From: Phyllobacteriaceae bacterium
Lineage (GTDB): Bacteria > Pseudomonadota > Alphaproteobacteria > Rhizobiales > Ancalomicrobiaceae
DNA length: 7,774 nt
Reading direction: 5' to 3'
Assembly (NCBI GenBank): GCA_012517025.1
Contig: JAAYVT010000305.1
Location: forward strand, 1 to 7,774
Numbering within the stretch: position 1 is the stretch's first letter; the number at the start of each line of letters is the position of its first letter. A program made the position numbers and the translations under genes. Below the pieces are notes generated by a model that saw only the letters and a list, made by a program, of their open reading frames with translations, was not told the DNA's origin and searched no databases. Shown in pieces: positions 1 to 6,402 of the stretch.

Positions 1-675
1 CTCAATCTGGTGGCCAATCAGGTGGCGACCGGCCTCGCCCTGACCTTGCTCGGGCTCGGCCTCTCCGGCCTGATCGGCGAGGCCTTCGTCGGTCAGCCCG
101 GCGTGCGGCTCGCCAAGCTCCACATTCCCGGTCTCTCCGACATCCCCTTCGTCGGGCCGCTGATCTTCGGGCAGGACGTGCTGGTCTATCTGTCGCTGAT
201 CCTCGCCTTCGCGGTGTCGCGCTGGCTGTCGAAGAGTCGCGCCGGCCTCGTCCTGCGCGCCGTCGGCGACAACCACGCCTCCGCCCACGCGCTCGGCTAT
301 TCGGTGATTCGGGTGCGCTGGGCGGCGGTGCTGTTCGGCGGGGCGCTGGCCGGGCTCTGCGGCGGCTATCTGTCGCTCGCCTACACCCCGCAGTGGATCG
401 AGAACATGACGGCGGGACGCGGCTGGATCGCGCTGGCGCTGGTGGTGTTCTCCTCGTGGATGCCGGGGCGGCTGGTGATCGGCGCCTATCTCTTCGGCGC
501 GGTGACGATCCTCGGCTTCTTCGTGCAGGGGCTCGGCGTCGGTGTTCCCGCCCAGTTGCTGTCGTCGCTGCCCTATCTCGTCACCGTGGTGGCGCTGGTG
601 CTGATTTCGAGGCGTCGTCGTCGCGGCGGCGACGCGCCCGCTTGCCTCGGTCGCTCCTTCGTGCCCGATCGTTGA
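1..675 (+). CDS. BMP-type purine/nucleoside ABC transporter permease, C-terminal part (5' truncated by window edge)
   Basis: The open frame is already running at base 1 (first codons read L-N-L-V-A-N-Q-V), so the start lies upstream and the GTG at position 10 is internal. The visible 224 residues hold several hydrophobic membrane segments. They also hold a cytoplasmic loop (VGDNHASAHALGYSV, about bases 265-309) followed by a small-residue helix (FGGALAGLCGGYLSL), an arrangement typical of the second permease of BMP/RbsC-like importers. Such permeases form the inner-membrane channel together with a partner permease, an ATPase and a periplasmic BMP protein. The binding-protein gene follows 81 bases downstream; the ATPase and other permease are presumably to the left. 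The C-terminus is short and very basic (an R-rich run before the TGA). Purine or nucleoside specificity is inferred from the neighbouring genes, not from this sequence. Family assignment is firm; substrate is not. Confidence 0.9.
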   Translation, partial: LNLVANQVATGLALTLLGLGLSGLIGEAFVGQPGVRLAKLHIPGLSDIPFVGPLIFGQDVLVYLSLILAFAVSRWLSKSRAGLVLRAVGDNHASAHALGYSVIRVRWAAVLFGGALAGLCGGYLSLAYTPQWIENMTAGRGWIALALVVFSSWMPGRLVIGAYLFGAVTILGFFVQGLGVGVPAQLLSSLPYLVTVVALVLISRRRRRGGDAPACLGRSFVPDR

Positions 676-690
676 CGTCGTTTCGTGCCC

Positions 691-710
691 CGGCCGTTCG
701 CGGTCGGCCG
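691..710 (+). repeat. Small hairpin between permease and binding-protein genes
   Basis: CGGCCG at 691-696 and again at 705-710 can pair as a 6-bp stem around an 8-base loop. Each arm is itself a palindrome. A hairpin between a permease gene and a binding-protein gene could stabilise the downstream mRNA and allow higher binding-protein expression, but in DNA this GC-rich a 6-bp stem can occur by chance. No T-run follows, so it is unlikely to be a terminator. Confidence 0.3.
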
Positions 711-743
711 TGGCGCGGGAAAATCCAGACCGCCCCTCGGATT

Positions 744-749
744 GGAGGA
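744..749 (+). promoter_or_regulatory. Ribosome binding site that fixes the start of the BMP binding protein
   Basis: GGAGGA lies 7 bases before the ATG at 757. The same frame is open further upstream, with a possible start at 685, but that codon has no comparable site and would put an arginine- and proline-rich stretch before the signal peptide. The site therefore supports 757 as the start. Confidence 0.85.
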
Positions 750-756
750 AGTCCCC

Positions 757-1842
757 ATGCAGAACTCCGCGCTCACCCGTCGTGACGCGATGAAGGCCGC
801 CCTTCTCGGCTCGGTGGCGCTCGCCGCCGGCAAGGTCGGCGAGGCGAAGGCCGCCGACAAGCTCAAGGCCGCCTGGGTCTACGTCGGCCCGGTCGGCGAC
901 TTCGGTTACTCCTACCAGCACGATCAGGGCCGCAAGGCGGTCGAGAAGGAGCTCGGCGACAAGGTCGTGACGAGCTTCGTCGAGAACGTGCCGGAGGGCC
1001 CCGACGCCGAGCGCGCCATCGAGCGCCTCGCCCGCGACGGCAACCAGATCATCTTCACCACCTCGTTCGGCTTCATGGATCCGACCATCAAGGTCGCCAA
1101 GAAGTTCCCCAACGTGAAGTTCTGCCACGCCACCGGCTACAAGCGCGCCGACAACGTCTCGACCTATTCGGCCCGCTTCTACGAAGGCCGCTACGTCATC
1201 GGCCAGATCGCCGGCAAGATGACGAAGTCGAACGTCGTCGGCTACATCGTCTCCTTCCCGATCCCGGAGGTCGTCTCCGGCATCAACGCCTTCATGCTCG
1301 GCGCCCAGTCGGTCAACCCGGCGATCAAGGTCAAGATCGTGTGGGTGAACTCCTGGTACGATCCGGGCAAGGAAGCCGACGCCGCCAAGGTGCTGATCGG
1401 CCAGGGCGCCGACATCATGGTGCAGCACACCGATTCGACCGCTCCGCTGCAGGTCGCCCAGGAAAAGGGCATCCTCGGCTTCGGTCAGTCGTCCGACATG
1501 GCCAAGTTCGCGCCGAAGGCCCAGATCACCGCCATCACCGACGACTGGGACGGCTATTACGTCGACCAGGTCAAGCAGATGCTGGCCGGCACCTGGAAGT
1601 CGACCGACACTTGGGACGGCATGGCCAAGGGCATGGTCGTCCTGCCGCCGATCGTCAACGTCCCCGACGACGTCAAGGCGATGGCCGAGAAGACCATCGC
1701 CGGCATCAAGGACGGCTCGATCAAGCCCTTCGGCGGCAAGATCACCAAGCAGGACGGCACGGTGGTCGACAACGTCGACGACGGCGCCATCCTGTCGATG
1801 AATTGGTACGTCAAGGGCATCGACGACAAGCTGCCGGGCTGA
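757..1842 (+). CDS. BMP-family (PnrA-like) ABC transporter substrate-binding protein
   Basis: This 361-residue periplasmic binding protein delivers its ligand to the ABC permease encoded upstream. The N-terminus has an export signal with paired arginines (R8-R9 in TRRDAMKAALL), a hydrophobic core, and a probable cleavage site near A32/A33 (AKA-ADK). The RR pair resembles a Tat signal, but the +4 hydrophobics are weak, so Sec export is possible. There is no lipobox cysteine, so it is probably soluble rather than a lipoprotein. The mature part begins KAAWVYVGPVGDFGYSYQHD, the typical first strand and ligand loop of the BMP family. Other family-like blocks are IIFTTSFGFMDP (about 98-109), the ARFYEGRYVIGQIAG region (about 139-153), and the GQGADIMVQHTDST region (about 215-228). 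Length is normal. The family binds nucleosides or purines; the neighbouring guaD, puuD and uraD genes suggest a purine base or nucleoside here, but the exact ligand is inferred. Confidence 0.93.
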   Translation: MQNSALTRRDAMKAALLGSVALAAGKVGEAKAADKLKAAWVYVGPVGDFGYSYQHDQGRKAVEKELGDKVVTSFVENVPEGPDAERAIERLARDGNQIIFTTSFGFMDPTIKVAKKFPNVKFCHATGYKRADNVSTYSARFYEGRYVIGQIAGKMTKSNVVGYIVSFPIPEVVSGINAFMLGAQSVNPAIKVKIVWVNSWYDPGKEADAAKVLIGQGADIMVQHTDSTAPLQVAQEKGILGFGQSSDMAKFAPKAQITAITDDWDGYYVDQVKQMLAGTWKSTDTWDGMAKGMVVLPPIVNVPDDVKAMAEKTIAGIKDGSIKPFGGKITKQDGTVVDNVDDGAILSMNWYVKGIDDKLPG

Positions 1843-1853
1843 TCGGCCCGCTC

Positions 1854-1879
1854 GCCGCTCCCGGTCTCCCGGGAGCGGC
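1854..1879 (+). terminator. Strong GC hairpin after the BMP gene (probable terminator or mRNA 3' end)
   Basis: A perfect 11-bp stem (arms 1854-1864 and 1869-1879) closes a 4-base loop, TCTC, starting 11 bases after the BMP stop codon. The downstream bases are C-rich rather than T-rich, so it is not a classical intrinsic terminator. It may act as a partial terminator or as a 3' exonuclease barrier that separates the transporter transcript from the catabolic operon. Confidence 0.6.
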
Positions 1880-1885
1880 CCCCGC

Positions 1886-1906
1886 CCGGCTCCGCCGCCG
1901 AGCCGG
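1886..1906 (+). repeat. Second stem-loop in tandem after the BMP gene
   Basis: CCGGCTC (1886-1892) pairs with GAGCCGG (1900-1906) around a 7-base loop. It starts only 6 bases after the first hairpin, and only TTCC follows. In tandem with the stronger hairpin it could reinforce transcript ending or stability. On its own, a 7-bp GC stem is weak evidence. Confidence 0.4.
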
Positions 1907-1970
1907 TTCCGCCGATGCGACCACTCGCCCGATCAGGCCCGTCGCGTCCGGCACGTCTCTCGCATGGTGA

Positions 1971-1984
1971 CGGACGAAAGTCCG
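1971..1984 (+). repeat. Short stem-loop with a GAAA tetraloop
   Basis: CGGAC (1971-1975) pairs with GTCCG (1980-1984) around GAAA, a GNRA-type loop that stabilises RNA hairpins. It lies 9 bases before the 25-base palindrome at 1994, in the leader between bmp and puuD. It could be part of a structured leader RNA if transcription reads through from the BMP gene. With only 5 bp it may also be chance. Confidence 0.35.
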
Positions 1985-1993
1985 CGAACGCCC

Positions 1994-2018
1994 CTTCTGC
2001 CCGAAATTCGCGCAGAAG
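1994..2018 (+). repeat. 25-base near-perfect palindrome upstream of puuD
   Basis: Arms CTTCTGC (1994-2000) and GCAGAAG (2012-2018) flank an inner palindrome CGAAATTCG (2002-2010) centred on A2006. Of the 12 symmetric pairs, 11 match; only 2001/2011 do not. As DNA it could be a repressor or activator site about 110-135 bases before puuD. As RNA the outer 7 bp could form a hairpin. It is not followed by a T-run, so a terminator role is unlikely. No known factor is assigned. Confidence 0.5.
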
Positions 2019-2043
2019 ACGGACGTCTCCGGTCTTCCGAATG

Positions 2044-2055
2044 ATTGTATACAAT
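2044..2055. promoter_or_regulatory. Candidate GntR-type operator upstream of the puuD operon
   Basis: ATTGTATACAAT is a perfect 12-base palindrome and a clear AT-rich island in very GC-rich DNA. It contains the T-N-G-T-N3-A-C-N-A pattern recognised by many FadR/FCD-type GntR regulators. It sits 75 bases before the puuD start, where it could overlap the promoter and let a repressor control the operon. No regulator gene is present in the window, so the identity of the binding protein is inferred. Confidence 0.55.
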
Positions 2056-2073
2056 ATTGCCGCGCGCTATGCG
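2045..2073 (+). promoter_or_regulatory. Tentative promoter for puuD overlapping the palindrome
   Basis: TTGTAT (2045-2050) could serve as a -35 box, with TATGCG (2068-2073) as the -10 box after a 17-base spacer, giving a start roughly 50 bases before puuD. Each box matches the sigma-70 consensus at only about half its bases. Alternatively TACAAT (2050-2055) could be a -10 box, but no good -35 lies before it. The leader position fits; the exact boxes are uncertain. Confidence 0.3.
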
Positions 2074-2129
2074 TAGAGCGACGAAACGGTCCGAGGCCGC
2101 CGTCGCTCCCACCGACGAGGGCCATTGCG

Positions 2130-3308
2130 ATGCTCGCCTATGCTGCCGATTGGCTGAACATTCTGACGCGCTGGTTCCATCTGATCGTCGGCATCGGCTG
2201 GATCGGCACGTCCTTCTACTTCATCGCCCTCGACGTCTCGTTCCGCAAGGATCCGAAGACGCCGTCCGAGCTCTACGGCACCGCCTGGCTGGTGCACGGC
2301 GGCGGCTTCTATCACGTCGACAAATACGTCGTCGCTCCGGCACATCTGCCGGAGGATCTGAAGTGGTACAAGTGGGACGCCTACCTCACCTTCGTCAGCG
2401 GCATCGTGCTGATGGCGGTGCAGTACTGGCTGAACGCCCGCGCCTACATGATCGACCCGAAGGTGATGGCGCTGGAGCCGTGGCAGGCGATCGGGATCTC
2501 GATCGTCATGCTGACGCTCGGCTGGCTGATCTACGACGCGATCTGCCGCTCCCCCCTCGGCAAGACCACGCTGCCGCTGGCGGCCGTGGTGTTCGCGCTG
2601 ATCGTCGGCGCCGCCTTCGTCTTCACCCACGTCTTCTCCGGTCGCGGCGCCTTCCTGCACATCGGCGCCTTCGTCGGCACCATCATGGCGGCCAACGTCT
2701 TCCGGGTGATCATCCCCAACCAGCGCAAGATGGTCGACCAGCTCATCGCAGGTGAGAATCCGAACGGCGAGCTCGGCCGGCTCGCCAAGCAGCGCTCGGT
2801 GCACAACACCTATCTGACGCTGCCGGTGCTGCTGATGATGGTGTCGAACCATTATCCGATCCTGTCGAACCACCCGCAGTCCTGGCTCATCGCCGCGCTG
2901 ATCCTGATCGTCGGCGGCCCGATCCGGCACTTCATCGTCCGCCACGAGGCCGGCGATTCGCTGACGAAGATCCTGTGGGCGCCCGGCGTCGCCGCCGTCG
3001 GCCTGATCGCCGCGTTGATCATGACGGCGCCGAAGACCGCCACCGTCTCCGGTCCGGTGGTCTCCGACGCCACCATCCTGACGCTCACCGCCAAGCACTG
3101 CACCATGTGCCACGCCGACAAGCCCACCCACGAGGGCTTCACCGAGCCGCCGAAGGGCGTGACCCTCGGTACCATCGAAAATCTCGAACGCTTCGCGCCG
3201 CTGATCAAGGTGCAGGCGGTCGACACCGACGCCATGCCGCTCGGCAACGAGACCGGCTTCACCGCGGAAGACCGGGCGACGCTCGCCGCTTGGCTCGCCG
3301 CGCACTGA
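2130..3308 (+). CDS. puuD: Membrane-bound urate oxidase with C-terminal cytochrome c domain (PuuD type)
   Basis: PuuD oxidises urate to 5-hydroxyisourate in the inner membrane and feeds electrons to the respiratory chain through its own haem c, unlike soluble uricase, which makes hydrogen peroxide. The 392-residue protein has about eight hydrophobic segments (near 12-33, 84-101, 117-136, 147-167, 172-193, 225-240, 251-270 and 281-300). They carry family-like blocks such as RWFHLIVGIGWIGTSFY (14-30), VHGGGFYHVDKY (55-66) and IPNQRK (195-200). A single class I cytochrome c domain follows, with the haem motif C324-T-M-C327-H328 and a likely axial ligand M369 in AMPLGN. Haem attachment needs this tail to face the periplasm. 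The start is ATG 2130, with GAGG 9 bases upstream. uraD follows 11 bases after the stop. The DNA just upstream holds palindromes that probably control the operon. Family assignment is strong. Confidence 0.93.
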   Translation: MLAYAADWLNILTRWFHLIVGIGWIGTSFYFIALDVSFRKDPKTPSELYGTAWLVHGGGFYHVDKYVVAPAHLPEDLKWYKWDAYLTFVSGIVLMAVQYWLNARAYMIDPKVMALEPWQAIGISIVMLTLGWLIYDAICRSPLGKTTLPLAAVVFALIVGAAFVFTHVFSGRGAFLHIGAFVGTIMAANVFRVIIPNQRKMVDQLIAGENPNGELGRLAKQRSVHNTYLTLPVLLMMVSNHYPILSNHPQSWLIAALILIVGGPIRHFIVRHEAGDSLTKILWAPGVAAVGLIAALIMTAPKTATVSGPVVSDATILTLTAKHCTMCHADKPTHEGFTEPPKGVTLGTIENLERFAPLIKVQAVDTDAMPLGNETGFTAEDRATLAAWLAAH

Positions 3309-3319
3309 GGGGAGGGGAC

Positions 3320-3832
3320 ATGCCGATCCCGCCCACGGACGTGAACGCGCTCTCGCCGGACGATTTCGTCGCCGCCTTCGGCGACGTCGCCGAACATTCG
3401 CCCTGGGTCGCGGAAGGAGCGGCGGCGCTGCGCCCCTTCGCCTCGCGCGAGGCGATGATCGCCGCCTTCGAGGCGGTGATCGACAAAGCGAGCGTGGCCA
3501 AGTGCCTGGCGCTGATCCGCGCCCATCCCGATCTCGCCGGCAAGGCGGCGCGGGCGGGCGCGGTGGCACCCGATTCCCGGGACGAACAGGCCGGCGCCGG
3601 TCTCTCGGCCTTGACGGACGCCGAATTCGACCGATTCTTCCATCTCAACGCCGCCTATCGGGAGAAGTTCGGCTTCCCCTTCATCCTGGCGGTCAAGGGA
3701 GCGAGCAAGGAGACGATCTTCGCCGCCTTCGAAGAGCGTCTCGAATACGAGCCCCCGTCCGAATTCGCCGAGGCGATCCGCCAGATCGTCCGCATCGTCC
3801 GCTTCCGCCTGGAGGACCGCGTCGCGCCGTGA
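3320..3832 (+). CDS. uraD: 2-oxo-4-hydroxy-4-carboxy-5-ureidoimidazoline (OHCU) decarboxylase
   Basis: UraD converts OHCU to S-allantoin in the cytoplasm, two steps after urate oxidation. The 170-residue, mostly helical protein has the normal family length. The key family features are visible: catalytic His69 in the RAHPDLAG block (68-74), S86/E89/Q90 in the conserved S-x-x-E-Q pattern, the LNAAYREKFGFPFI block (109-122), and a C-terminal arginine-rich helix (IVRIVRFRLEDRV) that supplies the substrate-binding arginine. A purine-rich GGGGAGGGG (3309-3317) just before ATG 3320 serves as ribosome site. The stop codon overlaps the GTG start of the next gene by 4 bases. It is a stand-alone enzyme, not fused to HIU hydrolase or allantoinase as in some bacteria. 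HIU hydrolase, which makes its substrate, is not in the window. Confidence 0.93.
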   Translation: MPIPPTDVNALSPDDFVAAFGDVAEHSPWVAEGAAALRPFASREAMIAAFEAVIDKASVAKCLALIRAHPDLAGKAARAGAVAPDSRDEQAGAGLSALTDAEFDRFFHLNAAYREKFGFPFILAVKGASKETIFAAFEERLEYEPPSEFAEAIRQIVRIVRFRLEDRVAP

Positions 3833-5091
3833 CCCCGCCCGCTCGTTCGCCCGCCGATCTCGGAGCCCTCGCTCAGCGCCTGCTCGACGACCTCGCGCTC
3901 GCCACCGACGAGCCGGGGCGGGTGACGCGCACCTATCTGTCGCCCGCCCACGCCCGCTCGATCGAGCTGGTCGGCGGCTGGATGCGGGAGCGCGGCCTCG
4001 CGACCCGGCTCGACGCCGTCGCCACCCTGCGCGGCCGCCGCGAGGCCGACGGCCCGGCGGGGCGCAGCGTTCTGATCGGCTCGCACATCGACACGGTGGT
4101 CGATGCCGGCAAGCTCGACGGCTGCTTCGGCGTCGTCGCCGGCATTCTGGCGGTCGAGGAGATCGCGCGGCGCGGCCTGAACCTTCCCTTCGCGGTGGAG
4201 ATCCTCGCCTTCGGCGACGAAGAGGGCGTGCGCTTTCCCTCGCCCTTGTCGTCGTCCTCCGCCGCCACCGGCACCTATCGCCGCGAATGGCTGACGGCGC
4301 GCGATCGCGGCGGCGTCACTCTCGAGGAGGCTCTGCGGGCCTTCGGCTGCGATCCCGACGCCGTCGAGGCGGCGGCGATCGATCTGGAAGGCGTCGTCGG
4401 TTACCTCGAGGTCCACATCGAGCAGGGACCCCGGCTCGAGCATTGGGGCCTGCCGCTCGGCGTCGTCACCTCGATCGCCGGCCAGACCCGGATGGGGATG
4501 ACGGTCGAAGGCATGGCCGGCCACGCCGGCACGGTGCCGATGGATCTGCGCCGCGACGCCTTCACCGGCCTCGCCGAGATCGCGTTGACCGTCGAGCGCA
4601 TCGGTCGCCAGGGCACCGGTGATCTCGTCGCCACCATCGGCAAGGTCGCGGTTCGGCCCGGCGCCGGCAACACCGTGCCGGGGCGGGTCGAGGCGAGCCT
4701 CGACGTGCGGGCGAGCGCCGACGCTCCCCGCCTCGTCGCCCTCGACCGCATCCGCCACGAGGCCGAGCGCATCGCCGCCCGGCGCGGCCTGACCATCGCC
4801 TTCGAGCGCCACGTCGACGTGCCGACCTGCCCGATGGACGAACGGCTGCAGGAGGCCTTCTCCCGCGCCGTCGCCTCGCTCGGCGGCGATCTGCGCCGTC
4901 TGCCCTCGGGCGCCGGTCACGACGCCATGGCGATGGCGCGCCGTTTCCCCTCTGCCATGTTGTTCGTCCGCTCCAAGGCCGGCATCAGCCACAATCCGCT
5001 GGAATGGACCGACCCGCTCGACCTCGGCCTCGCCGTCGAGGCACTGGTGCGCACCCTGCTCGACCTCGCAGACGCGGAGGGCCGCGCGTGA
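3829..5091 (+). CDS. allC: Allantoate amidohydrolase-type M20 hydrolase (Zn-dependent hydantoinase/carbamoylase family)
   Basis: Family members remove ammonia and CO2 from a ureido group; the context points to allantoate giving (S)-ureidoglycine/ureidoglycolate. The 420-residue length is normal. The two-metal site is complete by motif: H86 in GSHIDTV, D97 in KLDGCFG, the E131-E132 pair in FGDEEGVRF, H196 in EVHIEQGP and H388 in GISHNP. The dimerisation-domain motif GHAGTVPMDLRRDA (231-244) and GAGHDAMAMA (361-370) also match the family. The GTG at 3829 is chosen because it overlaps the uraD stop (GTGA), has GGAGG at 3811-3815, and begins just before the conserved helix; the frame is open further upstream but only as a shadow of uraD. 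Related enzymes act on N-carbamoyl amino acids, beta-ureidopropionate or ureidoglycolate, so the substrate rests on context. Translation is probably coupled to uraD and guaD. Confidence 0.83.
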   Translation: MTPPARSPADLGALAQRLLDDLALATDEPGRVTRTYLSPAHARSIELVGGWMRERGLATRLDAVATLRGRREADGPAGRSVLIGSHIDTVVDAGKLDGCFGVVAGILAVEEIARRGLNLPFAVEILAFGDEEGVRFPSPLSSSSAATGTYRREWLTARDRGGVTLEEALRAFGCDPDAVEAAAIDLEGVVGYLEVHIEQGPRLEHWGLPLGVVTSIAGQTRMGMTVEGMAGHAGTVPMDLRRDAFTGLAEIALTVERIGRQGTGDLVATIGKVAVRPGAGNTVPGRVEASLDVRASADAPRLVALDRIRHEAERIAARRGLTIAFERHVDVPTCPMDERLQEAFSRAVASLGGDLRRLPSGAGHDAMAMARRFPSAMLFVRSKAGISHNPLEWTDPLDLGLAVEALVRTLLDLADAEGRA

Positions 5092-6386
5092 CCGAACTCC
5101 ATCTCGCCCGCACTCTGTCCTTCGACGACGATCCCGCCACAGGCGCCGCCGCGGTGGTCTACCACGAGCGCGGCGCGGTGGTGGTCGGCGACGACGGCCG
5201 CATCGCCTGGGCCGGCTCGGCGGCGACGGTGCCGGTGCGCTGGTCCGCCGCCCTGCGCGTCGACCACGGCGAACGGCTGCTGCTGCCCGGCTTCGTCGAC
5301 ACCCACGTCCACTTCCCGCAGTGGCGGATGCTCGCCGCGCCGGGCCGCGATCTGCTCGACTGGCTGGAGCGCTTCACCTTCCGCGAAGAGGCGCGTTATG
5401 CGGACCGCATGCATGCCGAGATCGCCGCGGAGAGTTTCCTCGATCGCCTGTTGGCGAACGGCACCACCTGCGCCGCCGCCTATTCCTCCTCGCACGCGGT
5501 CGCGGCGGAAGCGCTCTTCTCCGCCGCCGCCGGGCGCGGCATGGCGATCGCCACCGGAAAGACGCTGATGGATCGCGCCTGTCCCGAGGAGGTGCGCGAC
5601 GATCCGGAGAAGGGCATCGCCGAGAGCGCGGCGCTGATCGCCCGATGGCACGGCCGCGATCGCGCGATCTACGCGATCACCCCGCGCTTCGCCGTCACCT
5701 CGACCGAGACGCAACTGCGTCTCGCCGGCGAGCTGCTGCGCGCCCACCCGACCTGCCTGATGCAGACCCATCTGTCGGAGAGCGTGCGCGAGATCGAGAC
5801 GGTCAGGGCGTTGTTCCCGCGCGCCGCCAGCTACACCGACGTCTACGACCGCTTCGGCCTGCTCGGCCCCCGCTCGCTGTTCGGCCATTCGATCCACCTC
5901 GACGAGGCCGAGCTGCGCCGGCTTTCCGCCACCGGCTCGGTGGCGGTGCATTGCCCGACCTCGAACCTGTTCCTCGGCTCCGGCCTCTTCGATCTGAAAC
6001 GCCTGGAGGCGTCGGGCCGGCCGGTCCGGGTGTCGCTCGCCACTGACGTCGGCGGCGGCACCTCGTGGTCGATGCTCGCGACCTGCGGTCGGGCAATCGA
6101 GATCGCGCGGCTGACCGGCGGAGATCTCACCGCTACCCGGGCGCTCTATCTCGCCACCCTCGGCGGCGCCCGCGCCCTCGGGCTCGACGGCGAGATCGGC
6201 CGCCTGACGCCGGGATGTTTCGCCGACTTCGTCGTCCTCGACCCGCGCGCCGGCGAGGTCCTCGCCGATCGCGACGATCTCTCCGAGACGCTCGAGGATC
6301 GCCTCTTCGCCCTCGCCGTGCTCGGCGACGACCGTGCCGTCACCGGCACCTGGGTCGCCGGCCGCCGCCATCATTCCCGCATCTGA
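5088..6386 (+). CDS. guaD: Guanine deaminase
   Basis: GuaD hydrolyses guanine to xanthine and ammonia, feeding the xanthine-to-urate route. The 432-residue amidohydrolase is close to the usual size of bacterial GuaD. Its metal and catalytic residues are in place: H73 and H75 in LPGFVDTHVHFPQ, H228 and catalytic E231 in MQTHLSES, H267 in FGHSIHLD, H288 in HCPTSN, and D320 in ATDVGGG. The strings HFPQW (75-79) and ITPRF (197-201) are characteristic of guanine deaminases, as opposed to chlorohydrolase or adenosine deaminase relatives. The GTG at 5088 overlaps the previous stop as GTGA and has GGAGGG (5076-5081) 6 bases upstream. Placing GuaD in an operon with urate oxidation suggests guanine or guanosine is one of the imported substrates. 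Confidence 0.92.
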   Translation: MTELHLARTLSFDDDPATGAAAVVYHERGAVVVGDDGRIAWAGSAATVPVRWSAALRVDHGERLLLPGFVDTHVHFPQWRMLAAPGRDLLDWLERFTFREEARYADRMHAEIAAESFLDRLLANGTTCAAAYSSSHAVAAEALFSAAAGRGMAIATGKTLMDRACPEEVRDDPEKGIAESAALIARWHGRDRAIYAITPRFAVTSTETQLRLAGELLRAHPTCLMQTHLSESVREIETVRALFPRAASYTDVYDRFGLLGPRSLFGHSIHLDEAELRRLSATGSVAVHCPTSNLFLGSGLFDLKRLEASGRPVRVSLATDVGGGTSWSMLATCGRAIEIARLTGGDLTATRALYLATLGGARALGLDGEIGRLTPGCFADFVVLDPRAGEVLADRDDLSETLEDRLFALAVLGDDRAVTGTWVAGRRHHSRI

Positions 6387-6402
6387 CATCGACGGAACCG
6401 AC

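Noticed and set aside
10..12. GTG as a real start of the permease gene
   Set aside because: The frame is open to the window edge, and a start here would remove most of the N-terminal membrane helices; the gene is simply cut by the window.
685..756. Upstream in-frame extension of the BMP binding protein
   Set aside because: The extra 24 residues would precede the signal peptide, and the strong ribosome site points to ATG 757.
1964..2044. 26-codon open frame starting ATG in the bmp-puuD gap
   Set aside because: It has no ribosome binding site, its third codon positions are only about half G/C compared with the strong bias in neighbouring genes, and its sequence is better explained by the palindromes it contains.
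1854..2129. Whether the leader could hold a CRISPR, tRNA or mobile-element end
   Set aside because: There are no regularly spaced direct repeats, no cloverleaf with a CCA-type end, and no terminal inverted repeats paired with target duplications.
2045..2755. Open frame beginning with TTG inside the palindrome and running into puuD
   Set aside because: It is an out-of-frame shadow of puuD, Arg/His/Asp-rich, with no domain and no ribosome site.
3502..3828. Longer N-terminus for the allantoate amidohydrolase overlapping uraD
   Set aside because: This stretch is an arginine- and proline-rich alternative reading of uraD. The GTG at 3829 gives the normal family length.
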